This document shows positions 23,531 to 35,186 of a stretch of 64,000 nucleotides of DNA, one piece after another; position 1 is the first letter of the stretch; each line of letters begins with the position of its first letter. Where the stretch lies: NCBI RefSeq assembly GCF_963678635.1, contig NC_087066.1, positions 25,125,536 to 25,189,535 on the forward strand, written 5' to 3'. The DNA comes from Symsagittifera roscoffensis (taxonomy: Eukaryota; Xenacoelomorpha; Acoela; Convolutidae). The notes beneath the pieces were generated by a model. That model did no database searches. It saw only the letters and a program-made list of their open reading frames with translations, and had not been told where the DNA came from. A program made the position numbers and the translations under genes.

Positions 23531-25321
23531 AATTGCTTCTGTTTGAGTTTGATCTTGAGTAATTGTTTCGAAACTGATTATTATTTGATCTGCTATATCT
23601 ATTTTGTGAAAAAATTTTGCAAATTTTGTCGATCTGGTGATCTTCCGCGAAAATGATTACGTTAGGGGGAATGTTGTTTTTTATTACTGTAGCTATCTGG
23701 CAGTGGTTTTCTTGAGCTATTATTACTTTTTTCTGTTAGGTAAATTTTGATCTTTTTTCATGGATTGCCAAAATAATCGTTTGGTTTTCTGTGTTTTGTG
23801 GTCTAGTTAAATTGTTTTGTTGTCTTTGTCTGCATTCAGCAATGCTATGTCCATATCTGCGGCAAAAAAGCACCATTTTTTGAACGGTGGTTTACCATTG
23901 AAATTTGGATATTTTTCATCAATGTTCAGTATTTGAGTAATTGTTTCTGCTAATACGTTATCGGAGTTAATTGTTAATTTTTGAAGATGTTGTTTGAACA
24001 ATTTTTATATATTGTAGTTTCAAACTTTCTATTTCTTCTAATTTTATTGCAATTTCGGCTTGTTCTAGTTTGTCTACTAGTTGTCTGAAACCTATATCAG
24101 GTTCTCCGATTGATGATAGGTGTGATGCCCTCTTTTTTATTGCTATTTTGCGTAACTGTGTTGTTAGAGTCATCATTAAGGTATCGGTCATTTTCTTGTT
24201 TTTTTAATCGTGCACTGAGAGAATACGCTTTTCGTGCTGGGTTTTCAATTCTTACTGCGAGTTGTCTTTTTGTTTCATTTGGAAGCCTACGAGTTTCGCT
24301 GCAAAAAATTCTTTGGTGTTTTTTTTCGGGAGTCAAAATTTTTAGAAAATACCTGTGTAACTCGTTTCCAATCAGAACTTTCCCGTGTGACTCCTTTCCA
24401 ATCCGAGTGTTTTGAGTTAACGCTGTCTGCCTATGTATCCATTTTTGATGAAGTAGTATATTTACTGGTTCTGGTCATATATTTAAATTAAATGTGCTGT
24501 AACTGATTTTAGGTAGTTTTCTACTGAATAGGTATGTTCCTGTGAACATCATTAAATGATCCACCTATGAGGTAAGGATTCATTGTCATTTGAGATTATT
24601 CTGCTCTGTTTGGTATTTGTGTAAACTTTGAGACAGTGGCGATTGCTGCACTTGAAATATCATTAGGTATATTGACAAACAACAGATGAGACCATTCAGG
24701 GTCCCATACATAGTCTGTTTAGTCTGCTAATATAGTTTCATCTTCAGATGTTTGTGGTTGGAAATTTTTTCTTGCTATTGAGATTAAATCTGAACTCTTT
24801 ACAAAAAAGTCTATTATGAACCTTGTTAGGATTTTTTGTAGATCATATTTTACTATTTGTGATATATCATTATCGGTGAGTGTTTAACGAATTGCGTCCA
24901 AAAATTGGTAGAAAAGGTTGATTTCAAGTCTTATGTCGAGATGTTTGAGGTGGTGATACATTTAAAATTTTGTTTGATTCTAATGTAGAAATGTAACTAT
25001 AAATGATGGAGAAAATATCTTTCGTGAAAATTGAGTTTGCTCTCTTTGAATTCTGTTGTATATTTTTAATGCATTCTGTGAAAACTTTTGAGAAATTTAG
25101 GGTTTATGTGATATTACTAATACCGGGTAGATAGTGATCAAGTATTTGTCTTTTATTTTTACTTGGGGAAAGTCTTGTTTCCATGGGCTAATCCCTTTTT
25201 CGAACATATTTGCTATTAGATTTTGGCAAAATTGTACTTGCCATCTAGCGAGATCGCTTTGTGGGTGAATGACAAAAGGAAGAATAGAAATGTCGTCAAA
25301 ATTTTTGTCGTATTGAATCAT
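23531..25321 (-). pseudogene. gag: gag of copy B with a frameshifted CCHC zinc knuckle
   Basis: From the right: a frame with SDLARWQVQFCQNLIANMFE (25097-25321), a block with PEPVNI near 24.45 kb, RRLPNETKRQLAVRIENPA (24097-24336), KLVDKLEQAEI-like sequence near 24.08 kb, and the knuckle. The zinc knuckle codons are Cys at 23870-23872, Cys 23862-23864, His 23847-23849 and Cys 23832-23834. The spacing is CX2CX4HX4C, except that one base is missing between the first two Cys in a homopolymer run. Gag packages element RNA; the knuckle binds nucleic acid. Stops and at least this shift make it a pseudogene. Confidence 0.75.
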
Positions 25322-25330
25322 TTTCTGTGT

Positions 25331-26591
25331 TGCGTCACGGTTAATGTGTATCTTTCAATGTGTCTTAATGGTTGATTCCAATTGCATAGTCGTACCTGTT
25401 TACAAAGGTATGAACTTCTGATTCTACGTTTACCTTTTATTGTCAGTGGTGTTGTAGATTCTGAATCAGAAAAAAAATTTTGTTCGTTTATTGGGTTATT
25501 GTTAACGATTGAATCTTTTAGAGTACGGAAAATTGACTGTGATACAATTTCATAGCATCAAAAAAACTGCGTTTGCTATTTTCACACAATTTTGGGAGAA
25601 AAATTCTGGCAAAAAACTAGAGTGTAGCAAAAAATGTACGGCATTTATTTCTAGAGTGTGGCAAAACGCTTGTTACAAAGTTTCATAGCACCGAAAAAAA
25701 GCTTATTATGCTATTTTCATAAATTTTCTTTCAGTTGATCAAATTGTTCAAAACTGTATGCCGAGCAATTTTTGTCAACCCGGGTATAACTGATTTTGTA
25801 ATCTAACAATTTATAGTTTTAATGAGAAATTCCGAATTAACTGTACGCATCAGTTTTGGTATGAAATGCATATTTATTGCAGAGTTAGTGTTCAAAATTG
25901 ATTTAGAAATGACACTCTACGGTAGGTCTCTTAGGGGAAAAGATATTTCTTGCGCTATTTTCGTTGTGCATTTTTAAAGTTATTTGGTGTTTTTTTTTCA
26001 GTGGGTTTCACATATTTATGTTTTGTTGTTTGGTTTTCTGCTGTTATTGTGTTTTTAGAATACAATTAGGTGTATTGCTAGCTTGTTCTTTATTTTGGAA
26101 AACCATCTTTTTTTGATAACTTTCCTTTGTTGATGAAAAATTTTGTTTTATTTACGTTGGTTACAACTTCAGAGTTTATTTTTAACTGATGATAGAAAAG
26201 AGTCACTTTTTGCCGTGACTGCTGGGCTTGAAATTTCATTTGATATTATGGCAAAACGTGTATTAGGGCGGACGCTTTTCTCTTCCCCCCTCTCAGAAAT
26301 TCGACCCCTGCCGACCAAAAGGGTCCCCCCTTTGATACTTTTTAAGAAATTCATTTTTGGCCGACCGACCCCAAAATTTTTCTTAAGGCGCCTTTGGCGC
26401 CAATAAATACTAACTTTGAGGGGGAACGCGCGCAATTTTTTTTCAAATTTTTTCAAAAAGTGCCAAAAAAACGGCTTTTTTGACTGTTTTTTCAACATTT
26501 TGCCTGCGGCGCAGAAATTTTGCCTGCGGCGTTTAACTTTTTAAAACAGCTTCAAGGAATCTTAAATAGTTTTTAGAACGAAATTTAGTAT
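25331..26591. other. AT-rich, no gene recognised
   Basis: No 5' LTR of copy B is found here. Two similar blocks with TTTCATAGCA and GCTATTTTCA occur at about 25550-25600 and 25680-25730. The 20-mer at 25918-25937 resembles 11305-11324. At 26143-26270 a short frame (LQSLFLTDDRKESLFAV) looks coding-like but is isolated. From 26270 the sequence has the GGGCGGACGC and GGCGCCTTTGGCGCC blocks related to the array that follows. Confidence 0.4.
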
Positions 26592-29500
26592 ATCAAACTT
26601 AGGGCGTTATCACTTATTCCTGCACGCAGCGAGCTCCCATGGCTCTTGATTATTATTAATTTTCGGGACAGAAAAAAATTTAATTTTCATGACAGATGAA
26701 ACTTTGGGATCACAAAATCTATTACATTGCTATTGTAATTGTTTAAATCTGAAAAATATTGATCCATCATAATTCATTATAATTGAATACACCCGCACTC
26801 AGTAAAATGAGAAAATAATAAATTATAATGCATTTTTTTTGTCATTCTCCATTAATTTCAAAAAGAATCAATTATATTCGATTGAAAATGGGTTATAACG
26901 TGACTGTTTTTCGAATCAAAGAAAACCATCATAATCGTTCATTATCGATTATAACCGATTACTTTATGAACTTTTTTTCTGAAATTTTATTGAATTAAAA
27001 TCCATTTTAATTGATTATAATTCATTATTATTCAACAAACGTCATCGCCTGATATCGTTTTTTTTGTTTTGTTTGGTGTGGGGGCGGACGCGCTTTTTTA
27101 GGGATTTGATCCCTGTCGAATATGTACTTCGGCTTTGGGCCAATATATACTAATTTTGAAGGGGGAGCGCGCGATTTTAGGCATTCTTTGGAATGCAAAA
27201 CTTTTCGGAAATACAACCCTGCCCCCCCCCCCGAAAAAATTCTAAATCCTGCCCGGGTTTTTTGAATTTTTACTTCTTTACTGATTTTTACTGTGTTTTC
27301 ATGCAAAATGGCTAAATTATAAACCATTATAATAAAAAAATTTTGTCAACTAAAATTTTGCTAGAAAAAGTGATGATAAACTATTATAATAATTTTTCAG
27401 AGATTTTCGGAAAAATTATAAGCAATTATAAATGATTATAGTTTATTAATTTGTCACAAAAACTGTTATTACTATAACGGATTATAAATCACTTAAACAT
27501 CTAAAACTGGAGCTTTTGCTAAAAGTACAATTATGATTATAATATAATTGATTATTTTCTCTTTGATTTGATTGCGGGCAGTTTTTTGTTCTTCGCGCAG
27601 AAACTGAGTGTTTTATGTCAAATTTAGCGCGTTATCACTTATTCCTGCACGCAGCGAGCTCCCATGGCTCTTGATTATTATCAATTTTCGGGACAAAAAA
27701 AATTAATTTTCATGACAGATGAAACTTTGGGATCACGAAATCTATTACATTACTATTGTTATTATTTAATTCTGAAAAATATTGATCCATCATAATCCAT
27801 TTTAATTGAATTCACCCGCACTCAGTAAAATGAAAAAATAATAAATTATAATGCATTTTTTTTGTCATTCTCCATTAATTTCAAAAAGAATCAATTAGAT
27901 TCGATTGAAAATGGGTTATAACGTGACTGTTTTTCGAATCAAAGAAAACCATCATAATCGTTCATTATCGATTATGACCGATTACTTTATGAACTTTTTT
28001 TCTGAAATTTTTTTGAATTAAAATCCATTTTAATTGATTATAATTCATTATTATTCAACAAACGTCATCGCCTGATATCGTTTTTTTTGTTTTGTTTGGT
28101 GTGGGGGCGGACGCGCTTTTTTAGGGATTTGATCCCTGTCGAATATGTACTTCGGCTTTGGGCCAATATATACTAATTTTGAAGGGGGAGCGCGCGATTT
28201 TAGGCATTCTTTGGAATGCAAAACTTTTCGGAAATACAACCCTGCCCCCCCCCCCCCCCGAAAAAATTCTAAATCCTGCCCGGGTTTTTTGAATTTTTAC
28301 TTCTTTACTGATTTTTACTGTGTTTTCATGCAAAATGGCTAAATTATAAACCATTATAATAAAAAAATTTTGTCAACTAAAATTTTGCTAGAAAAAGTGA
28401 TGATAAACTATTATAATAATTTTTCAGAGATTTTCGGAAAAATTATAAGCAATTATAAATGATTATAGTTTATTATTTGTCACAAAAACTGTTTTTATTA
28501 TAACGGATTATAAATCAATTAAACATCTAAAACTGGAGCTTTTGCTAAAAGTACAATTATGATTATAATATAATTGATTATTTTCTCTTTGATTTGATTG
28601 CGGGCAGTTTTTTGTTCTTCGCGCAGAAACTGAGTGTTTTATGTCAAATTTAGCGCGTTATCACTTATTCCTGCACGCAGCGAGCTCCCATGGCTCTTGA
28701 TTATTATCAATTTTCGGGACAAAAAAAAATTAATTTTCATGACAGATGAAACTTTGGGATCACGAAATCTATTACATTACTATTGTAATTATTTAATTCT
28801 GAAAAATATTGATCCATCATAATCCATTTTAATTGAATACACCCGCACTCAGTAAAATGAGAAAATAATAAATTATAATGCATTTTTTTTGTCATTCTCC
28901 ATTAATTTCAAAAAGAATCAATTATATTCGATTGAAAATGGGTTATAACGTGACTGTTTTTCGAATCAAAGAAAACCATCATAATCGTTCATTATCGATT
29001 ATAACCGATTACTTTATGAACTTTTTTTCTGAAATTTTATTGAATTAAAATCCATTTTAATTGATTATAATTCATTATTATTCAACAAACGTCATCGCCT
29101 GATATCGTTTTTTTTGTTTTGTTTGGTGTGGGGGCGGACGCGCTTTTTTAGGGATTTGATCCCTGTCGAATATGTACTTCGGCTTTGGGCCAATATATAC
29201 TAATTTTGAAGGGGGAGCGCGCGATTTTAGGCATTCTTTGGAATGCAAAACTTTTCGGAAATACAACTCTGCCCCCCCGCCCCCCCCCCCCCCCCGAAAA
29301 AATTCTAAATCCTGCCCGGGTTTTTTGAATTTTTACTTCTTTACTGATTTTTACTGTGTTTTCATGCAAAATGGCTAAATTATAAACCATTATAATAAAA
29401 AAATTTTGTCAACTAAAATTTTGCTAGAAAAAGCGATGATAAACTATTATAATAATTTTTCAGAGATTTTCGGAAAAATTATAAGCAATTATAAATGATT

Positions 29501-30534
29501 ATAGTTTATTAATTTGTCACAAAAACTGTTATTACTATAACGGATTATAAATCACTTAAACATCTAAAACTGGAGCTTTTGCTAAAAGTACAATTATGAT
29601 TATAATATAATTGATTATTTTCTCTTTGATTTGATTGCGGGCAGTTTTTTGTTCTTCGCGCAGAAACTGAGTGTTTTATGTCAAATTTAGCGCGTTATCA
29701 CTTATTCCTGCACGCAGCGAGCTCCCATGGCTCTTTATTATTATCAATTTTCGTGACAAAAAAAAATTAATTTTCATGACAGATGAAACTTTGGGATCAC
29801 GAAATCTATTACATTACTATTGTAATTATTTAATTCTGAAAAATATTGATCCATCATAATCCATTTTAATTGAATACACCCGCACTCAGTAAAATGAGAA
29901 AATAATAAATTATAATGCATTTTTTTTGTCATTCTCCATTAATTTCAAAAAGAATCAATTATATTTGATTGAAAATGGGTTATAACGTGACTGTTTTTCG
30001 AATCAAAGAAAACCATCATAATCGTTCATTATCGATTATAACCGATTACTTTATGAACTTTTTTTCTGAAATTTTATTGAATTAAAATCCATTTTAATTG
30101 ATTATAATTCATTATTATTCAACAAACGTCATCGCCTGATATCGTTTTTTTTGTTTTGTTTGGTGTGGGGGCGGACGCGCTTTTTTAGGGATTTGATCCC
30201 TGTCGAATATGTACTTCGGCTTTGGGCCAATATATACTAATTTTGAAGGGGTGCGCGCGATTTTAGGCATTCTTTGGAACGCAAAACTTTCCGGAAATAC
30301 AACCCAACAGTTTAGAGATTTTCGGAAAAATTATAAGCAATTATAAATGATTGTAGTTTATTAAAATGTCACAAAAACCGTTATTACTATAACGGATTAT
30401 AAATCACTTAAACATCTAAAACTGGAGCTTTTGCTAAAAGTACAATTATGATTATAATATAATCGATTATTTTCTCTTTGATTTGATTGCGGGCAGTTTG
30501 TTGTTTTTCGCGCAGAAACTGAAGGTTTTATGTC
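26592..30534 (+). repeat. Homogeneous tandem array of four units, about 1,026 bp each
   Basis: The marker CGTTATCACTTATTCC lies at 26605, 27630, 28656 and 29693 (spacings 1025, 1026, 1037). Units 1-3 are nearly identical. Their main difference is a cytosine tract of 11 (27222), 15 (28245), and 7+16 split by one G (29272). Unit 4 lacks about 170-190 bp that includes this tract and ends near 30534. Each unit has AT-rich parts full of ATAATC/GATTATAAT-like palindromes and a GC-richer part (GGGGGCGGACGCGC). A 62-codon frame is identical in three units, but this simply reflects near-identical DNA, and it ends in low-complexity sequence. Confidence 0.92.
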
Positions 30535-31880
30535 AAGATAATTCATTAAAATTGACTAATTTTTGAGGAAACACCCACTAAAATCCATTAAAATTGACTA
30601 TTAATCATTTTCTTTTTATTATTAAATTCAATTACTTTTGCGGTAATTTTCATGCCATGTCTTTTACAGTTGTAACAAGCAAGCAAAACAGATAAAAAGC
30701 CAATTACGTTCCACCGACCCCATGTTGCTAAAGTTTTGCTAAAGTTTGCCAAAGTGTTAGCTAAAGTGCTTGCTAAAGTTTTGCTAAAGTTTACTGAAGA
30801 TTACCACCAACCCAAAACAACCCCTCTCTTAGTTTGGAGTTTACCCACCCCCATTCAACTTTTAGTAGTATTGAACAATGGGGCTACTCAAACTAATTTC
30901 CACCTTATGGTGGTTGTTAAAATAGGTGGTGGAGTTTATATCGCGTGACCCCTGTCAATCACTCAACCATTTTAATCCCACCTCATTTAACTTGAACGTG
31001 AGGGTGAGATTAGACGACAAATGGCGATAGTAAAATTGGGCGAATGGCAAGTTTTTATCATAGCGATGATAAAAAACAATTTGGTACAAAATATTAAACT
31101 GTCAAATTGAAAAAGTAGAGAAAAATTAAATAAAGGAATTTTTTAAGTCAAAAGTAAAAAAAAATTGCCGGTTTTCAACAACTAAAATGTATATATCAGG
31201 TCGACGATAAAAGTTAGTTTTGAAACGTGGAAGAACTGTAGTTGTGTCCTCTTTTTTTGTTCGATAGCTTGGTCAAGAAATCAGTATTTCGTTTTTTTAA
31301 ATCATCATTTTTTATCACTGCGTTTGTTTTTATTTTTGCTATAAGTACAATTATAATTACAGCATAATCGATTATTTTCTCTATTTTCTGAGTGCGGGCA
31401 GTTCTTAGTTTTTCGCGCTGAAACTGAGTGTTTTATGTCAAGATAACTCATTGTAATCGACTACTTTCCTAGAAAACAACCACTGGAATCCATTAAAATT
31501 GATTATTAACCATTTTTTTTATAGTTATAAATTCAGTTACTTTTGCGGAAATTTTCATGCCATGCCTTTTACAGTTGTAACAAGCAAAACAGGTAAAAAT
31601 TATATTACGTTCCACCGTTTCCATGTTGCCAAAGTTTGCCAAAGTTTACCACCAGCCCAAAACAACGCCTCTCTTAGTTTAGAGTTTACCCACCCCCACT
31701 CAAGTTTTTGTAGTATTGAACAATGGTGCTACTCAAATTAATTTCCACCTTATGGGGGGTTGTTAAATGTGGTAGTGGAGTTTACATCGCGTGACCCCTG
31801 TCAATCGTTCAACCATTTTAATCCCACCCCATTTAACTTGAACGTGAGGGTGAGGTTGGACGACGAATGGCGATAGTAAA
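30430..31880 (+). repeat. Second direct repeat, two copies about 900 bp apart
   Basis: 30430-31020 and 31331-31880 are diverged copies of one unit; the TTTTGCGG block is at 30636 and 31541. They share the tail of the 1,026-bp unit (GCGGGCAGTT, AAACTGA..TTTTATGTCA) and then continue with CATGCCATG, GTTCCACCG, CCCAAAACAAC and GCGATAGTAAAA blocks. Copy 1 has a local run of AAAGTTTGC/AAAGTGTTA-like words near 30730-30795. Open frames are not shared by both copies. Confidence 0.8.
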
Positions 31881-32735
31881 AGTGGGCGAATGTATTTAAA
31901 CGTGGGAGAACTGTAGCTATTATTTTTGTCCTATATTATTTGTTCGACAGCCTGGTTAAAAAATCAGTTTTTCACTTCTTTAAATTATTTATTTTTTTTC
32001 ACTGCGTTTTTTTTTTGCTAACATAAAAAATTGTCAGAAGGTGATTGCGCTCCTTAATTTTTATGTTTTTTTTTGCATATCAGCGGGTTTAGTTTCTGAC
32101 AGTAATTGATTTATTTTCTCTTTTTTGGGTTTTGTTTATTTCTAATAATTAAACTTATATAAAAACTTTGAATTTTAGTGTTGACTTTCGTCGACTTTTT
32201 AGTGGCTCGCTCAATCAAGTGAGCCACTTTGCATTAATATATTACCACCATTCGTTTGCATCTGATTTTTGTTATGTTTAATTTACTATAATTGAAAGGA
32301 TGCGAGTTTTTTATAAGTTGTTTTCTAGTCTCGTTCAACTGTTTATCAAACCTCAAACGTTTTGCGCAGATTAGAGTAAGTTCTTGATGTTTTCTGTTTT
32401 CTTTTCTTTTCCGGAAAAGGACAAGAGTTGAAGAGTTAAAATCAAGGAATATGTTTTATTCAACTGTTAGAAACTCCTAATTAAGTGGATTGCTAGCTCG
32501 TGAATTTTGGCCGACATCAATTCTAAATTTAAAAAGGATGGGAGAATAGCAAATCAATCCACAAGACACAATAGTTACGATCACGAGATGTTTTTTGAAA
32601 TCACCACAGCCACAATTAGTTTTAACCTGTTTTCTATAGTCGAGGTTGCTTTTTCAATTTTCAGGAGTTCGCAGACAAATTAGGCAGACAAAATTTTAAC
32701 AAGGCTGCAAATGTGAAAAAATTAAGTGTTAACTA
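31881..32735. other. No gene seen; one hairpin
   Basis: AGTGGCTC at 32201-32208 and GAGCCACT at 32221-32228 form a hairpin; with the inner bases it is an 11-bp stem with one mismatch. The rest is AT-rich with no conserved frame. Confidence 0.4.
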
Positions 32736-33104
32736 GGGTGGAATCCCTCATGCGCGAAAGACCGAATGCGCGAAAATAAAAATCAGCCCATCAGATTTCA
32801 GTAATCTAAAATTTGGAAAGAAAGTAAACATTTCCAGGGACTGGAGTATTGATGTTGACCGAATATAAAAATGACAGAAAAATGCAAAATCTTCAAATTG
32901 TCATTGACCATCGCAAAATTGGGACAAATTTTTACATTTCAAGGGTTTCTCAATGAAAGTAGCAAAATAATGCTTCATTTAATTCATTTTAACTGAATGG
33001 CAATTGTTTCTTTTTAAAAATTGACTTACGGCTAATTTTGTCTTCGGTCTTTGGCCTACAAGTTTTTTCGCACATTCGGTCCTTCGCGCATGAGAATAGC
33101 CCCC
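32736..33104 (+). mobile_element. Short inverted-repeat element (MITE), hAT-like, copy 1
   Basis: A 369-bp element. Its ends share an inverted repeat built around CATGCGCGAAGGACCGAAT and GCGCGAAAA. The left end starts GGGTGGAATCCC and the right end finishes in the reverse complement of GGGGGCTATTCT. It is flanked by GTTAACTA (32728-32735) and GTTAATTA (33105-33112), an 8-bp target duplication with one difference. Eight-base duplications and short terminal inverted repeats are typical of hAT-family transposons. No coding capacity, so it would need a transposase from elsewhere. Confidence 0.85.
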
Positions 33105-33166
33105 GTTAATTAGATCAAAAGGGCACCATAATGACGAGGTTGAAGAAAAGACTCGGTAGTTTGAAC

Positions 33167-33532
33167 GGGGGCTATTATCATGCGCGAAGGACCGAATGCG
33201 CGAAAAGCTTGTGTGCGAAAAACTGACAACGAAATTAGCCGAAAGTCAGTTTTTAAAAAGAAGCAGTAACCATTCAATTAAAAAGAAGTAAACAAAGGAA
33301 CAGTTTGCTTCTTTCATTACGAAACCCTTGAAATGTAAAACTTCTCCCAATTGTGCTCCGGTCAATGGCAATATTAAATTTTTGCATATTTCTGTCGTTT
33401 TTATTTTCGGCCAATCTCAATACCCCAGTCCCTGGAAATGTTTACTTTCTTTCCAAATTTTAGATTACTGAAATCTGATTGGCTGATTTATATTTTCGCG
33501 CATTCGGACCTTCGCCCATGAGGGATTCCACC
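33167..33532 (-). mobile_element. Short inverted-repeat element (MITE), hAT-like, copy 2
   Basis: A 366-bp relative of the element at 32736-33104, in opposite orientation. Here the GGGGGCTATT end is on the left and the GGATTCCACC end on the right. It is flanked by perfect 8-bp duplications GTTTGAAC at 33159-33166 and 33533-33540. The separate duplications of the two copies show two independent insertions 54 bp apart, not one foldback element. Confidence 0.9.
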
Positions 33533-33720
33533 GTTTGAACTAGATTTCAGATAGATTTAGTGTAACAAACTATTTCTTTAGCTTTCACTCACATCCCGCT
33601 TCTATTAAAACTAATAAATGTTTGGCTCAGCGAGTCATCTGTCTTTTTAAATGACAAACCTCATGTTCCTGACAGTTTTATTTCTGTTGGACTGAACATT
33701 CCTGGAAGTAGAGATTGGCT

Positions 33721-33941
33721 GGAGTTCGGTCTGTATTTAGACAACCGCGTATTCATACTCGTCAGTATTTAGACAAATACTGTATGAACCAATCAGAATC
33801 GAGATAAGACAAAATTAATCCAAAATAATAAAAAATTATTTATTATTTTCTTCCTCGTCTCGATTCTGATTGGTTAAAACAATATTTGTCGAAATACTGA
33901 CGTGTCTGAATACGCGGTTGTCTAAATACTGCAACGTAACC
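33721..33941. mobile_element. Palindromic MITE with 9-bp target duplication
   Basis: Inverted arms 33733-33803 and 33861-33931 share GTATTTAGACAACCGCGTAT and then CGTCAGTATTT, ACAAATA and CCAATCAGAATCGAGA blocks, around a short AT-rich middle. AGATTGGCT stands at 33712-33720 and at 33942-33950, a probable target duplication. No coding capacity. Confidence 0.75.
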
Positions 33942-34152
33942 AGATTGGCTAATGCAAAAACTCACAAGAATATACAGTAATGGAAAAGAAATAGCCAGAA
34001 TTATGCGGTAATAAATGTTTAGATGGTTTGAAAGTTTTGAGTTCTATGCAAAACTACAGAAATATCTTTAAAAGCAAACAATTTTGTAACAAAAAAAAAC
34101 GTTGAATTGAAAAAAACATAGAGTGTATACTTGCCCTAGTCGATAGCCAATG

Positions 34153-34494
34153 GAGGCGGAGCAATAAGCAGAATGGTCCAAGAGCAGAAAAACAGAAAAA
34201 TTTTGACTTATGTTGGTTTATACGGGCTAATTGATAAAACAATTATTATAATCGTCAAAAACACCAAGAAAATGAACAAATTATGCATGAATTGATTATT
34301 TTCATTAATTTTTCAGATTAAATTTTTTTGAAAATTTTTGATAAAATTAAGCACATTATGCATAAAATGTTCGTTTCTTTAGTATTTTTGACATTTCTGA
34401 CAATTAATTTACCAATTATCTTATGAAAATTTTCTGTTTTTCTGATATTGGACCCATTCTGCTTTTAGACCATTCTGCTTAATGACTGGGCACC
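34153..34494. mobile_element. MITE with ATAGCCAATG target duplication
   Basis: A 342-bp inverted-repeat element. The left arm has AATAAGCAGAATGGTCC then AGCAGAA and AAAAACAGAAAA; the right arm has the reverse complements near 34430-34485. Arms pair with gaps over about 160 bp. ATAGCCAATG occurs directly on both sides (34143-34152 and 34495-34504). An 8-bp core of this would fit a hAT-type duplication. A frame at 34054-34242 crosses its edge and is not a gene. Confidence 0.75.
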
Positions 34495-34504
34495 ATAGCC
34501 AATG

Positions 34505-35186
34505 TGTATCATGCAAGATCTTGTAAAATTCTTGAATTTTATGTTAACTTGTAAGAACTTGCAAAACTAGCAAGAAGCAAACGTGAAAAACGTTAACATA
34601 AATTCGTTCAATGTCTTTTTATTTGATGTAGTCCAGTGTATATAGATTATATTGAGATCAATTTCAGAATAAAAAAGCATAACGAAGCAAAAAAAGAAAA
34701 ACCAATGCCTGATTTAGATCCGTTTAAATCAATTTAAATGGATCTTACATCCCAACCCAAAATTATCCAAGCTTTTTTGTTTTTTGGTTTTAGAGGGATT
34801 TACAACAAATTTAAAGCCAATTGTTTCGATTTTTCTATTTAATTTTTTGTTTTCAAAAATGTTTCGTACAAAGTCAATTCACACCGTTTTTTTTTCATAC
34901 TCCATAACTTTTTTTTTACAATCATAGTGTCTGTGGGCATATCAAAATTTCACTTTTGGGCTCAAATTTCTTTTTAATTTTCTTAATTTTTTGCTCAAAA
35001 TCCTTTTTTTCTATAACTTTTAAAGATTTTATTGCTTACTTTTGAGCTCAAACTCAGATTCAATTTGACTTAGATTCAAATTCATTTTAATATACTGTTT
35101 CTGCTCATAACTTGATTTAGCATGATGATTTTGTGTGCTTTGTAGGACATTGATCATTTATTATTGAGAAGTGAAATATTATTATT
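34505..35186. other. AT-rich, no gene recognised
   Basis: Low-complexity T- and A-rich stretches with no frame above chance and no clear repeat partner in the window. Confidence 0.5.

Larger units (their letters stand above)
11460..25330 (-). mobile_element. LTR retroelement relic, copy B (Ty3/gypsy type)
   Basis: Read right to left on the minus strand: gag (to about 23.5 kb) with a broken CCHC knuckle, a nucleocapsid-protease segment repeated about five times (23.5-19.1 kb), RT thumb/connection and RNase H (19.1-18.3 kb), integrase (18.0-16.7 kb), ORF3 (16.3-13.6 kb), ORF4 (13.15-12.3 kb) and the LTR ending at 11460. The RT palm with YLDD is absent: the linker before protease joins the RT connection directly at about 19123. 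No 5' LTR is found near 25.3-26 kb. All frames carry stops or shifts. The gag-pol order with protease before RT and integrase after RNase H is Ty3/gypsy-like. Confidence 0.88.

Noticed and set aside
25331-26200. 5' LTR of copy B
   Set aside because: None of the LTR landmarks (CTATCTTATTTTCGACCG, AATAGATCTAGTGTATA, the hairpin) is present.
28051-29266. Identical 62-codon minus-strand frame in three units of the 1,026-bp array
   Set aside because: Identity follows from nearly identical DNA. The fourth unit lacks it, and overlapping frames on both strands are equally conserved. No codon-level signal.
32736-33532. Single long foldback transposon of about 800 bp
   Set aside because: Separate 8-bp target duplications around each arm show two independent MITE insertions.
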